Positions 46,629-58,545 of a stretch of 64,000 nt of DNA are shown piece by piece. A program made the translations under genes and the position numbers. The notes beneath the pieces are model-generated. The model was given only the letters and a program-made list of their open reading frames with translations, was not told the origin of the DNA and searched no databases. The DNA lies in the NCBI RefSeq assembly GCF_032854445.1, contig NC_088300.1, positions 44,757,682 to 44,821,681 on the forward strand. The letters are read 5' to 3'. How positions within the stretch are numbered: the stretch's first letter is position 1; each line of letters begins with the position of its first letter. This stretch comes from Liolophura sinensis. Lineage: Eukaryota; Mollusca; Polyplacophora; Chitonida; Chitonidae.

Positions 46629-47374
46629 TTGCGTGACTTGTATCAAATTACTGAGGGTATAGAGATGTAACATTACAGATTGATTTAATTACCTATTTCG
46701 TTTATGTTTAACGCATTTTTCAAGAATTTCTCTGTAATACGACATCGCCCATGTGAAATAAACTGGGTGAACCAACCCTCTTTCAAGTTACCGTGTTCCG
46801 GTTCTTTACAAACCTCATTACAAGCTCTTAGTGAATGGTCACGAGCGTCAGCTTTTAATCGCAATCATGGTTGCAGAATTGAGTTGCATAAAATTCATTT
46901 TAAATGGAGAATGTCATCTCCTCTACATCATGCCACTTAAATCTTCTGTGACGTCTCAGAGACTTTACACTGAATGCCTGCTTGAATTAAACCCATCTTG
47001 CTCCTTTAGAGAAAAAAAGACGCACAAACTGTTAGACTACTGACTCTAAAAATGATAGGGAGGATTCCTGTGTAGGCCCTACAGTGGGAAGGAAGACCCT
47101 CAAACCTGAAGCGAGCGGAGCAAAATAACTTGCAAGGAAGTGCCATAGTCAGTAGTCCCTATACTAGGTAAACCCTGAACCTGGGTTAAGTGATCAGCAT
47201 CAGTATTTATTTCCTAAACACTTGGTGTTCAAAATAGCATGCTTGCGTGTAAGGATGAAGAAAGTGGTCAACAAAACCCCAAGCCCATGTGGCCGTCTGA
47301 CTTTCGCCGAACATCACATATGTTTCCCCTAATATGGTCCGTATATGTGTACGTCAAATGTTGAATAGTTTCTA
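46629..47374. other. Spacer, no gene seen
   Basis: No repeat or coding signal recognised beyond short open frames at 46704-47043 that lack family motifs. Confidence 0.4.
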
Positions 47375-47560
47375 AGTATTTATTTATTTGATTGGTGTTT
47401 TACCCCGTACTCAAGAATATTTCACTTATATGACGGCGGCCAGCATTATGGTGAGTGGAAACCGGGCAGAGCCCCGGGTAGACCTTTCAACTTATGGCCG
47501 GAGAGGTTAGCCAATATGAGCTGGACTTGAACTCCCAGCGACTTTCTAAGTAGTCCGAGG
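47375..47560 (-). repeat. Type-1 SINE, lacking its 5' end
   Basis: Tail (TTTA)n, GATTGGTGTTTTACCCCGTA, full conserved centre, then ATGAGCTGGACTTGAACTCC (B-box region) and CAGCGAC. A further SINE-variant piece in plus orientation follows at ~47555-47640. Confidence 0.85.
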
Positions 47561-48600
47561 TTAACCCTGGGTACTCTGATTTCCTCAACCCATGATGCTG
47601 ACCTTCATCGTACACGTATAAGTTAACTCTTGTAAGGAAGGACCAGAAGACGTGCGTAGTCTCAATTCTTTATTACGGACACATTACACTGATGTATAAT
47701 AAGAAAACAGTAGATGGAAGTTTATGTCAGTAGATTTCATTTCATTACAATAGTAGCCCTTTTAACTGCGTTTTATAGATTTTAATATTGTTATTTGAAT
47801 TGATATATGTGACTTGGGCAAGGTCAGAAATTTGTACACTACGGACAAGCAAATCACGGGACAATGGGCGCTTTTGGGAAGTCGTCCACGGCTTTATAGG
47901 GAAACACATTGGTTAAACCTGGACAATACATAACACTAGAGCTAGCCAGTTAGAGTACACGTACATGTACAAGTAATTTCTTGTCATGGTCCAACCGCGT
48001 GAAACCATGAAATGTACATGTTTAGTAATTAGATGAATATTTCTTTATTTTTTTTTCTAATAGAAAGCGCGATATCAATAGCAGGGCAACCATGTAAAAC
48101 CTGAAATAAACATGCAATAAACCAAGCTGATTTTTTAATTGGTTCATGCGAAATACAAATAGATTTTCATTCAATACAAAGCATGGAAAACTGGATCACA
48201 TTATCCGTTAATGATATACGGAAAACTAGCGTTTAAACTGGTTGATGTCACAGAAAACTTGAATGTAAATCCAACAAATCTACGAAAAATGAGACCACGA
48301 CACAAGATATCAGCTTGTTTTTAGAATAAAAACCCCTTCTTTGCATACTGTGAACTAAATGATTGATCCTTCCAATGGCCATAGACATTCTAAAAAAAAA
48401 TACCGATTGAAACTACACATATACAAAGGTAATTTGACTTAAGTTCAATGTATTTATTACAGTCCAGTACATCCATAAAAACACTCTGGATTGCAAACCT
48501 TTTGACGGTGAGTCCGTCTGGAACAGACAAGTAGCGAGAATGTTGCATATAGATACGATGAACAAAGAACAAGGATTCGGCTGTTACCAGTAGTTTTCTT

Positions 48601-48619
48601 CCCCCCCCCCCCCCCCCCC
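48601..48619. repeat. 19-base C homopolymer
   Basis: An uninterrupted run of 19 C preceded by a pyrimidine-rich stretch. Its length is likely unstable or uncertain in assembly. Confidence 0.9.
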
Positions 48620-48639
48620 ACCATGCGTCCCTAACTCCC

Positions 48640-50095
48640 TATTACCTTTATGGTTTCATTTGACCAATCACTTTTACGCACAAAAGAGTTCCACTTAATT
48701 CTGAACATACGTCTTAATACTATGCAGTGTACGTTTTAAATGACTCCGTCCTTTTCAGCGTATAATTATGCAATGGTATTACGTATCATAAGTAAAAAGT
48801 AGATAAAGGCATTCTAGGTACAGACGGGTGCTTCATTTGGATAAATCTACAAATGTGAAGTTGTCAAAATCCACACTCGACAAGTGTGTACCTCCCGGGT
48901 TTTTTTGGTATGTCGGCATTGTGACATGTAAAGGAAGACACCGCGGTCAAGAGTGACATAACGTTTAAATGTATGACCAGCTCGAACAAACAAACGATCG
49001 AACGCAAAAATAAAATCGCGGGTTTTCAGAAGGGACTTTCCCTGAATTCTCCGATATGCATCATGTACGATTCTATGCAGCACCACAGATTACATAACCG
49101 TCGTTTCTTTACCTCACAAAGACAAAATTCTCCACGTGTCAGAATTGATAACATTTTTAAACACAAAAGACTTTCACTTAGGCCTGAATACCTGTCCTAC
49201 TTTATAGCATGCTGTTTACGCTTTAAATGACTCAAGGTATAAAATATTCATATCCTAAGTACAAATAGATAAAGGCGTTCTAGAATCGTGAAGACTGATA
49301 TAGACGGGTGTTTCATTTGCCCAGATATACCATTGTGAAATTGTCAATAGTTAAAAACTCGACAACCGCGTACATCCTGAATTATGATAAATTGATGGCA
49401 TGACAAAACACCTACAAAGTCACTTCGTCCACTCAGTCTTTTGCTTATCGTCACTTTGATCAGCCTTTATAGGAAGATACACCTGTAAGGAATAATGTTG
49501 AAATCAAGGTACACCTTAAGAAAGCAAATGAACAAAGAAATCAGTATACATTGTCAGGTACCTGGTGGACCTTTCCCGGGATTCTCCAGTGTACAACCCG
49601 AATCTATGCAGCTTTATCTACATTTCAAAATGACAAAATTCTCAGCCAATTGTTATCCTCAGTAGTAATAAGTTGGTCCTATTTTGTAAGAACATTTTGA
49701 GGACAGCTCTTTACATTCTTCTAAAAATGGAATAAAATTCAAAAGAATGTTGAAGTAAAGAACTATAATACAGGTTAATAAAGACGAAAATCTATGTTGA
49801 CATAAAAAAAGTCACATGGCCTACGTTGCACTACCATACAAAGACCAAATTCTTAGTTAATTTTAATATTATACTTGTATAAAAAGACTCAATGTTGAAA
49901 TCCATTTACACCTCAACAAAGCAAACGAACAAAAGAGATAAAACCATTGCCAGGATTCCAGGGGGACTTCCCTGGATTCTCCAATACAACACGATCGAAT
50001 GCGGATTCGAGCCTTACCATGGATCCACCTCATCTTTTCAGCATACGTGATAGACATTTCGTTATCTCACAAAGACGAATTTTTTAATAAAATAA
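48640..50095. repeat. Diverged tandem duplication, period ~470 bases
   Basis: Shared ordered motifs: GATAAAGGCATTCTAG/GATAAAGGCGTTCTAG (48804, 49270), AGACGGGTG-TTCATTTG (48827, 49306), GGGACTTTCCCTGAATTCTCC / GGACCTTTCCCGGGATTCTCC / GGGACTTCCCTGGATTCTCC (49032, 49568, 49963), and CACAAAGACAAAATTCTC. Three partial copies; no coding frame. Confidence 0.6.
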
Positions 50096-50589
50096 AAAGA
50101 AAATGGTTAATTTTTATTTGGTTTAGCAATTAATATATACGTTTAGTTATATAAAGTTAGGCCCAGTTATAGTAAGAAAATGTCCGTCTACTTGTTCAAG
50201 TATACATGTGCGGCAAACAAGGACGTTGAAAACAGTGATCCAAAATTGCACAAACTTCGTCCATTTCTTGTTGGTGTTGCTCAAATAATGGAGATATCTG
50301 ACATAGCGCATTTCGGCATGCAACAGGGCTATCATCATTTGGGAACAAATTTTTTCGTTACAACATTGATTCTATACTGGAGATAACTGTCAGAGACTAT
50401 AGTGTGGCTTTTGAACTACAGACACTGCCGAATCAGGAACTAAGTCACCTCTCTACCTTTCGGCCAGCATGTAACCTAATGTTGTCTGTCCAGTGCAAGC
50501 CTCTGGTATATATATCTGCTTACTCCTTCACCCTTGTCTTACTTAAAATTCTATTTAAAAAAGGAGCATGTAATTTTTTTACTTAATTG

Positions 50590-50700
50590 CATGGGTTATA
50601 TACATATTCTCCAGCTTGTATGTTGTATGGTATCGATAAGGTTTAAAGTCTTCAAACACATGAGGCTAATTCAAAACTAGAACACTTGTAGCCCACTTCT
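50590..50700. repeat. Relic of the array spacer (matches 8930-9050)
   Basis: TATTCTCCAGCTTGTAT, TAAGGTTTAAAGTCTTCAAA and AACTAGAACACTTGTA correspond in order to the unit A passage at 8940-9040. A second match at 51353-51375 (GTATCGCACACCTAACTGACATC) corresponds to 25890-25912 in unit B. Confidence 0.5.
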
Positions 50701-50774
50701 AGCATTCCACTGCCGTTCTTTGGGCCTTCAACATTAGAGGGTGCACCATAATTACTGTTGTTTTGACGGTGACC

Positions 50775-50895
50775 TGTTGATGTTCGCAGGTTTCCCCCGG
50801 GCTCTGCCCGGTTTCCTCCCCAACAATGCTAACCGAGTCGTATAAGTGAAATATTCTGAAGTACGACGTAAAACACCAATCAAATAAATCAGTAA
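50775..50895 (+). repeat. Type-1 SINE 3' part
   Basis: GTTTCCCCCGGGCTCTGCCC, GTCGTATAAGTGAAATATTC and the CACCAATCAAATAAATCAG tail. Confidence 0.85.
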
Positions 50896-51144
50896 ATATA
50901 TTGTGTGATAGAGGCGTTGATAACTTAAAGTGGTTGTCAAGCTTGGACACACAAAGTAGTTCAATTCCTGTCTGAAAACAAATCTTCAAAATCTTTAGTG
51001 ATATTGTATACACATGCACTGAGCTCGCTGTCCATGTAAAAATCTGTGCGACACGTGTGAGGGAATATTGGTCAAGGACCAGCCAAAGGATGTTGGTTTA
51101 TTCGGGGCAATTAGGTTTCCACCACTTAATTGCCGGCAAACACC

Positions 51145-51270
51145 TATTTATTTACTTGATTGGTGTTTTATGCCCTACTCAAGAATATTTTACTTATACA
51201 AGGACGGCCATGGGGCACGGAGGCAAAATATTTTCGAGTACAGCATTGAACACCAATCAAATCAAATATA
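51145..51270. repeat. Two SINE 3' ends head to head (inverted pair)
   Basis: A minus-strand type-1 tail (TTGATTGGTGTTTTATGCCC, 51155) is joined through a short centre to a plus-strand tail (TTTTCGAGTACAGCATTGAA, then CACCAATCAAATCAAA, 51250-51266). The product is a ~110-base snapback. Confidence 0.6.
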
Positions 51271-51699
51271 ACTCATGCTAATATGGATAGGTCCGTGTCT
51301 TCCCGTTGAAAAACGTGATCTGTCATGTAAATGAGAACAAAAGAAATTCAGTATCGCACACCTAACTGACATCTCAAGGATCTCTGCTTTGTCGTTGCCA
51401 TTTTGTCTGAAATATGTCAAATACATAACGGTCTCGTATGACATTCTCAATTTCTTATTATTTGCTGAGGACACGATGAATTCACTTCCCTCTGATAATA
51501 TCTTTGAAGCAATAAATTAAATGATCGATGAATTCCAAATCAGTTATATATGCAACAGTTTGTCTTAAAAGTAATCAAAATCAAATAAGTAATTGTCAAG
51601 CCAGCATGTAGGCCAGTTCCTCTTGATCTTCCAAGTCATCTGACCAAGATAACAACATGGAATGCGATATAGTCAGTAAATATATGTATATATGCCTTG

Positions 51700-51880
51700 G
51701 TTATTTATTTATTTGATTGGTGTTCTACGCCGTACTCAAGAATATTTCACTTACACAACGGCGGCCAGCATTATGGTGGAAGGAAACTGGGCACAGCCCG
51801 GGGGAAACCCATGACCATCCGCAGGTTGCTGTCAGACCTTCCCACGTACGGTCGGAAAGGAAACCAGCATATAAGCCTTT
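51700..51880 (-). repeat. Type-1 SINE, 5'-truncated
   Basis: Tail (TTTA)n at 51701, GGTGTTCTACGCCGTACTCA, conserved centre, and CAGACCTTCCCACGTACGG; it stops at AAACCAGCAT. Confidence 0.85.
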
Positions 51881-52227
51881 GTATCATTATGAATAACAAA
51901 CTCCTTGGACCTCTCATATAAAATGCATCAACAAAAAGATATCCTTAAACAGGTTCTCTTCATAATACCGGTATCAAAAATGTTGTCGACGAGAAAACTC
52001 TTTCATTCTGTTCTATTTCATTGTCTCTCCTAATCTTTCTTCCGACAATGTGTAAATATGAGATTGTAAAAGGATCTGGTTAAAGGAGCTTTTTTTTCGG
52101 TTTTTACGGCTTGTTGACAATAACCGATCAACGATGCTCACGTTGCCGTTTGAGCACACTGTAACGTTTGTTGAAAACTATTTGTCTCCTGTCAATATAG
52201 TGTAGTGCACGTCACACGTGCAAAAGT

Positions 52228-52375
52228 TTGTCAGTAAAGTGCCAAAGGTAGGTGATTTATACCCTTGGGAACTGCGGTTTCCTCTGCGCATAAAATTCAC
52301 CACCATCGCATAAGGGAAAAATTCTTGAGTAGGCAAGTTATTGATGTTAAATAAAAACAATCAAACAAATAAATG
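52228..52375 (+). repeat. SINE type-1 variant
   Basis: GTCAGTAAAGTGCCAAAGGT, CACCACCATCGCATAAG, AAAATTCTTGAGTA and the CAATCAAACAAATAAATG tail. Its head differs from the tRNA head of the full-length copy. Confidence 0.7.
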
Positions 52376-53077
52376 TTGTGTAATGCGCATTCAACTCGGC
52401 GTCAAGCAATGCCTCTTGTCCAAGAACGAGCAGTTCAGCTTTTGAACTTCCACTCCGCTATATATGATATACACAGACATCTGTATAATCATCGCCACAA
52501 CAGAAAACAGGCGCAAATTTGCAATAGCTCTGACATAACAATATATAGACTAATATCAATTAGACTAATCTGTTTGTGTGTGCCTAGCTTGTTTTACGTT
52601 AGCGATGTTGGAGTTAAACGAGCGTGCATGCCTGAGAGTTTTTTTTTTTTAGTTTGTACGATGTACTGAACCAAAGCCTTCAGATGATACATGTATTACC
52701 CAAAAGGTTTTGACTATACAACAAAGTGATAATGGATTCCTCTTCTGGCATCAAATTGCGGATGGTCGGTTTTTCTCGGCTTCCAAGATTCTCTTGGTGC
52801 ACTAAGCATCCCGGAGGCCTGGTGCCCCTGCATTGTTTTAATGTGACTGTAAGTTAAAAGTGATTACAACAAAGCATTTTGGGTAATTCTACGCCAGCGA
52901 CCTCTAAATAAATCGCGGTTAAGATTACTGCAAGTTTGTTTGTTTTTTGTTTTTGTTTTTTTTGTGTGTGTGTTTTGTACTATTTATGCATTGATCACAC
53001 TGCCGTCGCTGCTCTGGTTTTACTGTCCACGTACGTCTTTAATTATATTTTATCTACTACATCTAATAATATACACA

Positions 53078-53340
53078 ATGTCGGGGGCCCTCCGTGGCCG
53101 AGGTGGTTTAAATACCAACACGGCACAATGGGCCAAAAGCCTCTCACACGTGCGGTCGCTATGAGTTCAAGTCCAGGTCATGCTGGCTTCCTCTCCAGTC
53201 GTATGTCTTCCAGCAGCCTGCGTCTGATCGGTTCCCTCCGGTCTCTTCGCGGTTTCCTCCCACCATAATGCTAGCCGCCGTAGTATACATGAAATATTCT
53301 TGAGTACGGCACCAAACGCCATGAGACAAATAGATGAATA
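53078..53340 (+). repeat. Near-full-length type-1 SINE
   Basis: Starts GGCCCTCCGTGGCCGAGGTG (A box), GAGTTCAAGTCCAGGTC (B box), centre and AAATATTCTTGAGTACGGCA. Tail eroded to ATGAGACAAATAGATG. Confidence 0.85.
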
Positions 53341-53762
53341 TACCCATTTTCGATATTTTGGACTATAGGTAGCTTGAGGTTGTTTAAAAAACCAACATTA
53401 GTCAAACTGCTACCGGTACGTGAAGCCGGTATTGGTGTGATTGGTGTGATTGAGTGGTTACCATTCTCGGACAGAGCATTACTATACCTCTGCCTTTCAT
53501 TGTCCACAGGGCCCTGGTGGCAATAAGTGCTCAGAGGTACCCAGTTCACACAACAGACGTCTGACATAAAATTCACAGCCTCCAAAAAATTTCCCAAACT
53601 AGATCTCCAAAATTATCTCCATGATGTATGTTTGGTGGTAAGTGTCTTCCATGAACAGCTTCTGTCTTGTCTTTGTTTAACAACAATTGAACAAATACAT
53701 ATTCGGTGGTAATCACACAATATGACTGAGAATTGTATGGATAACTTACCACCATAATGTAT

Positions 53763-53976
53763 TTATTTATTTGATTGGTGTTTTACGCCGTACTCAAGAA
53801 TATTTTACTTATACGCCGGCGGCCAGCATTGTGGTGGGAGGAACCGGGCACCAGCCCGGGGGAAAGCAATTTGCAGGTTGCAAACTTACCCACGTACGGC
53901 TGGAGAAGGAGCCAGCATGAGCTGGAACTCACAGCGACCTCACTGGTGAGAGGCTCCTGAGTCGATACGCTGCCAT
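53763..53976 (-). repeat. Type-1 SINE with 10-bp target duplication
   Basis: Tail (TTTA)n, centre, then CATGAGCTGGAACTCACAGC and GGTGAGAGGCTCCTGAGTCG. It ends before the A box. CATAATGTAT is repeated at 53753-53762 and 53977-53986. Confidence 0.85.
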
Positions 53977-53991
53977 CATAATGTATGTTTG

Positions 53992-54050
53992 TCTGTATAA
54001 ATGTATGTATGCATGCTTGGAGTTTTACGTCGCACTAAACAGTTTGTCAA
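53992..54050 (-). repeat. Type-2 SINE tail fragment
   Basis: TGTATGTATGCATGCTTGGA and GTTTTACGTCGCACTAAACA match the tail end of 2870-3212. Confidence 0.55.
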
Positions 54051-54430
54051 AACCAACATAATGACATTCATGTATACGTATATATAAGCTTTATCCCAAT
54101 GATTCTTGTTGTTTGATTCTATACGGATAGAAGTGTCTCTCTGTCCTATAATCTTTTGTAATACTGCACGTAATCCTCAATTTCTTGTTCGCTCGATCCA
54201 TTTAACATTTAGGGTGCTGGCTTAGTGTATATGAAGAGGGGTAATAAAAATTCACCCCTCCCGATTTTTTTCGCTTCCTGTTTCGAACTACAAAAACAGG
54301 TATATTTACTATCCTCCTCTCAACTTGGCGCAATTCACCCCTTTGCTTGATGTAAATAAAAGTGGGCGTGTTGAAGTCGGATGGGTGGTTTTAAATCGAA
54401 ATGTCCATAGAGCTTAAGAACTTTTCTTGC

Positions 54431-54490
54431 TTTATAAGGAGACACCGAAGCCAAACTTGCATTCGCTCCCGGAAATCTTCTAGTATAACG
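54431..54490 (+). promoter_or_regulatory. TATA promoter and non-coding exon 1 of copy 3
   Basis: TTTATAAGG at 54431-54439; the exon ends ATAACG at 54490 before GTAAGTAC. It has the same layout as copies 1 and 2 but diverged sequence. The acceptor for the coding exon is TTCAAG just before 54902. Confidence 0.7.
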
Positions 54491-54921
54491 GTAAGTACTT
54501 CGGGAATTGAACATTTACTTATGTATATCAGCGCCTATGTAGTTAGTAGCCATGTATAGCCCGACTGGGCTTATTCCTACATATATCATTGATTTCTGCT
54601 CTAACTCAAGAAGACACATAACGGGAAAAATTGTCTTTTATTTATTTACTACATCATGTGAAAACAAAATATATCTTCCAGTCCATTTAAAGTTTAGTTT
54701 AAGTTCATTACGATAAGTTAAGAAGTTAAGAACGTTTTGGTGACTTCACCATCATGTCTTACAAATCAATTTCTAGTTTCTGAGAGCTTCGTCTATTTTC
54801 GACAAAATTACGGCTGTTTGGGACTTCGAGAAATTTTCTTACATTTTTATTCACAACGTTTCAGATAGGTATTTTTTGCTCAAAAACTTTTTTTATTCAA
54901 GTAGTGACATAATACAAAACC

Positions 54922-56449
54922 ATGACACGACTGCTGTTGTTGTTGGCGACATTCCTGATCGCTGCTGAACTGAGCTCAGCCGCCAGTTTTTGGGACAATT
55001 TGAGGCTGGACTGTGCCGTATCCGTGTGGTCTGACTGGGGACCTACTGTCAATGGGTATCGTACCCGCACCCGGCAGATCTACAGACAACCCCAACACGG
55101 TGGTGCCCCTTGCCCTAACCTCTCCGAAACTGACCAGGGTAAGTAGACCTACATTTGTGCAATATTATTTGTTTTGACATTGGTTTAACTACGCGTTTGA
55201 TTTTCACAATTAAGGATATGGGCAGTGATAAACACATAACATACAAAATATAGCAATTTTTTCCCTCCCGTCAGATCCATGGGTTGAGATGACAACTGCC
55301 GCCAAGGCGTCTATAATACAGACCAATTTCTTGTCGAGATTCAGCAAATCATCTTCTTCTCGCAAACGTCGACAGACTGTTACAGATCGTGACATTCTCT
55401 TCATCGTAGACAGTAGTGGAAGCATTGGTAGCAAAGACTTCAGAATCGCCAGAAACAACCTGGCAGACCTTATCGGCAAAATCTGCGGCAAAATTGGTTT
55501 GGGGAAACAGCAAAACAGGGCTGCTCTTATTACTTTCTCAACGGAACCCAAAGAGATTTTCGATTTTGATACATACGACAATTTGAAGGATCTACAGAGA
55601 TTTGTTCGAAAATTACCCCGTATTACAGGGAGCACCTGTTCGGGAAAGGCTCTGGAGTACGCCAAGACAATGTTTACGTCGAGTAAAGGTAGGAGTACAA
55701 TGACTGTCTTAACGTGTACATGTATACTTTAAATTTTTTAATGGATTATAAAAATTACATTTGAATAGGGTTATAGTCCATTGTGCCCTTAGCCATTTGA
55801 AGCTTTTCTTCTGACCTCCTCGTAGACTGTCTGCTGGACGTTAAACACCGCGATATTGACATTGACTTCCGAGACCAGACGCATAAGAATCGTTCCAACC
55901 ATAAAGTGAGTGACGCGACCCCACAAAGTTTTGGATTTGAGAGGTTGGAAGAGAGACCAGCGTGTGGTGTCAGTCAAAACTTCATGCTTAATTACTTTGC
56001 TCAGTCGTTTTTATAAATGTGAATGAGTGAGTGAATGAGTGCTTGGGGTCGTATACGTCGTATACGTAACAATTTTTCAGTTAAATTGCGACGTGTATAA
56101 ATGTGTAAGCATTTACTACATACATCATGCAATGTTTTAGGGATGCGGCGTGACCGGGATTCTGTAAAAGAAGTGGTAGTCCTCACGGACGGGCCATTCC
56201 AACTGTGACCTTGACGTTGTGTTGAAGGCGAGAGAACTTCAGAACAGTAGAAGCCCGGCCATAACTATCTTTGCCTTCGCTATCAGTAATTTCACCATGG
56301 AAGGCAGGAGGGAGATAGAGGACATTGCCTCCAAGCCGACTTCACAGCATTTGTTTAACTTCATATCGTTCATAAAATTTGAAGAAGTTGTTCATAAAAT
56401 CTTGCAGCACACAGATGAAGATACCTGCGCCCCTCTGACGTTCGGTTAA
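54922..56449 (+). CDS. Secreted TSP1-like/vWA protein, copy 3 (frameshift in last exon)
   Basis: Exons 54922-55138, 55275-55688 and 56141-56449, with canonical donors GTAAGT and GTAGGA and AG acceptors. Signal peptide MTRLLLLLATFLIAAELSSA, TSP1-like VSVWSDWG with RTRTRQIYRQPQHGG and APCP, a basic RKRR site, then vWA with DSSGS and CSGKAL. Exon 4 opens with KEVVVLTDG, then leaves frame at the CC near 56190 because of one extra base. The tail from LKARELQ to CAPLTFG is intact in the next frame. Total length is 940 bases, one more than a multiple of three. Either a pseudogene or a sequencing error. It is the most diverged member and has a longer last exon (309 against 290 bases). Confidence 0.75.
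56018..56090 (-). repeat. Type-3 SINE tail fragment in intron 3 of copy 3
   Basis: GAGTGAGTGAATGAGTGCTT, then GGGGTCGTA and AACAATTTTTCAGTTA, the reverse complement of the 3' end of 43335-43700. Confidence 0.75.
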
Positions 56450-56720
56450 AGCACTTTCAGAATTCGCATGTTTATTATGATCACTACAAAACTCTGCGGA
56501 GGATGGTATAATACTTATGTCATATAGGATTCGTCATTCTGCTTATACACTCTTGCACGTATAAAAATATATCGCCAATATTGTTTCCCAAAGACAAATC
56601 AATAAAAACTAATTCTTTTCAACTCCCAAGATTAAACTGACTTCACACTGTACGTCGCGCACGTCATCTTTCAAATAGGCATATGAACAGCAGCTAAACG
56701 TACTTTCTTGGAATACTTTT

Positions 56721-56726
56721 AATAAA
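56721..56726 (+). promoter_or_regulatory. Poly(A) signal of copy 3
   Basis: AATAAA lies 272 bases after the stop; another AATAAA at 56601-56606 is nearer. Confidence 0.5.
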
Positions 56727-57314
56727 TGTCTGACTTATTTTGAATTTATTAAAAATGAGACTAAAACAAATATGTATTGAGTAACTGATGTTATTTGCAG
56801 CCTACTTGTACTTACCATCTTAACTGGGTTTAGAGATAACATTCCGTAAATCACAAGGCATGTACTGGTGGGATTGGTGTCAGCGTAATGTGACTCCTTT
56901 GGTTGTCATGGCTTGTGCTTTCAAAATCGCGTCCAACTGAGGCAGCACGTACTACAATTATATCAGCATTTGAAATTATGTACAAAGGAGAGCCGTCAAA
57001 ATATGGCTGAAATAATGTTGAAAAAAAACAAAACAAAAGCAAAATGTCTCTCTGAGAAAGAAAAATGACTAGGGGTGCATTCAGCTCATTGAATGGGGGT
57101 TCGAAGTATTGAAACCATAAAGACAAAGCCCCAAAGACTCATTTTGGGGGTATTTATTTTTTAATTCTGCTGCACTGGAGTTTAAAAAGGTTTCTCGAGA
57201 AACTTCTCACATCCACGGTGACGACGGTCAGGTAAACTATGAGTTTACGCAGTATACCACCACCCTTAATTGGTCAGATATTTGGCAAACACCCTATAGC
57301 TAGCTAGTCTAGTA
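56727..57314. other. Spacer, nothing recognised
   Basis: No gene, repeat or conserved motif recognised. Confidence 0.4.
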
Positions 57315-57489
57315 CCTGGCCTCCGGATCACCAAGCTGTCTGTGACTTAAGTCAAAACTTAATGCAATCGTTAAACTTGGTATGTCCCTTTCTGTTATTT
57401 TAGATGAAATCTGTTTTACAATAACTTACAAAAAGCTTTATTGAAATTTTGACTTAAGTATTAGATCGCTTGGTGATCCCGGGGCCTGG
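57315..57489. repeat. MITE with ~46-bp inverted ends
   Basis: The left end CCTGGCCTCCGGATCACCAA and the reverse complement of the right end, CCAGGCCCCGGGATCACCAA, pair and continue to ACTTAAGTCAAAA on both sides. It is 175 bases with an AT-rich centre and no frame. Confidence 0.75.
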
Positions 57490-57885
57490 ACCCTTGTTCT
57501 AACAACATAGGCATGTCAGTCAGGGTCAAGCGTGTAGACCAACTGGCTAGATGGCTAGCTTAATGCCACGAAAAAGCGAGCTAGAGCGGACATCGAGCCT
57601 GCGAACTCATTGGTCCGTGGTTGATCGTCATCTGTGAGTGCATCGCTTCTGATGAATTAGTCAGCCAGGGATCCACAAAGTTACATGGGTTTATATATAC
57701 CGCTTCAGTATAATTAGCAGATCAACGTGTGTAAAAAATGTGCAAACAGTCACAAAGGATAGATCAACTCAGACCAGAAGCTTCGACGCATCCACATTTA
57801 TAAAATGCACCCAACGATGGTGAACACGAAAACACCATCCGAACGACAAGAAAAAAAGCAATAATAACGCCACCATGATGGCTTC

Positions 57886-58135
57886 GGTGGCCTAATGATT
57901 CCGCTCCGAAGTCAGGAGGCCTGGAATCAAACCCGGAATGGCCTGGTGGTAACATAATGTGACTGCGGGCTGAGGTGTCAGGTCTGCTGTCTTCGACATG
58001 ATACTTCAGCGGCGGCAGCACTATGGTGGCATGAACTCGCCTGCCAGAAGGACACAGTATATGTACATTTAATGTCGCTTCCTCATCATATGACTGAAAA
58101 CATCCAGCATACATACATTAAAACGCTGTTAAACA
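57886..58135 (+). repeat. Type-2-like tRNA-derived SINE
   Basis: Head GGCTTCGGTGGCCTAATGAT, B-box-like GGAATCAAACCCGG, then TAACATAATGTGACTGCGGG, a CTTCGACATGATACTTCAGC block, and an AGCATACATACATT tail. Confidence 0.8.
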
Positions 58136-58429
58136 ACAGAGCGTTCACCGCACCTAAAGAAAGCAGATTACAAAGATTACATTTCCCTTGTTAATAAATA
58201 TAGAAGTGGATTGTCCAGAATCTTTGGTGCTCGGCTTCATAATTTTGTGTAATTACATTTAACCCGAGGTTACATAGAGGCATATGTATGATGTTTACTA
58301 AAATTGGCTCGCTGATTATATGCACAGTTGCGATCAAAGCGAAACTCTAGGATATACACGTACACAAAAAATCACTTCTGTTGAAATCTAACAAAACAAC
58401 TTGTTTTGTTTCATTCAACACAGAATTGC

Positions 58430-58545
58430 CCAGCCCGCTTTCTTCCCACCATAATGCTGGCCGCCATGGTACATGTATAAGTGAAATATTCTCGAGTATG
58501 GCATAAAAAAACACCACTGAAATAAATTAAACAAACAAATCGGCA
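58430..58545 (+). repeat. Type-1 SINE 3' part
   Basis: CACCATAATGCTGGCCGCCA, GTGAAATATTCTCGAGTATG and a CACCACTGAAATAAATTAAA tail. Confidence 0.8.

Noticed and set aside
46392-46673. Minus-strand frame of 93 codons with a repeating KELWEVQRR pattern
   Set aside because: It is only the translation of the 38-bp tandem array; no start region, no non-repeat sequence and no relatives.
57001-57060. A-rich stretch as a LINE or processed-gene poly(A) tail
   Set aside because: No coding or LINE sequence precedes it and no target duplication was seen.
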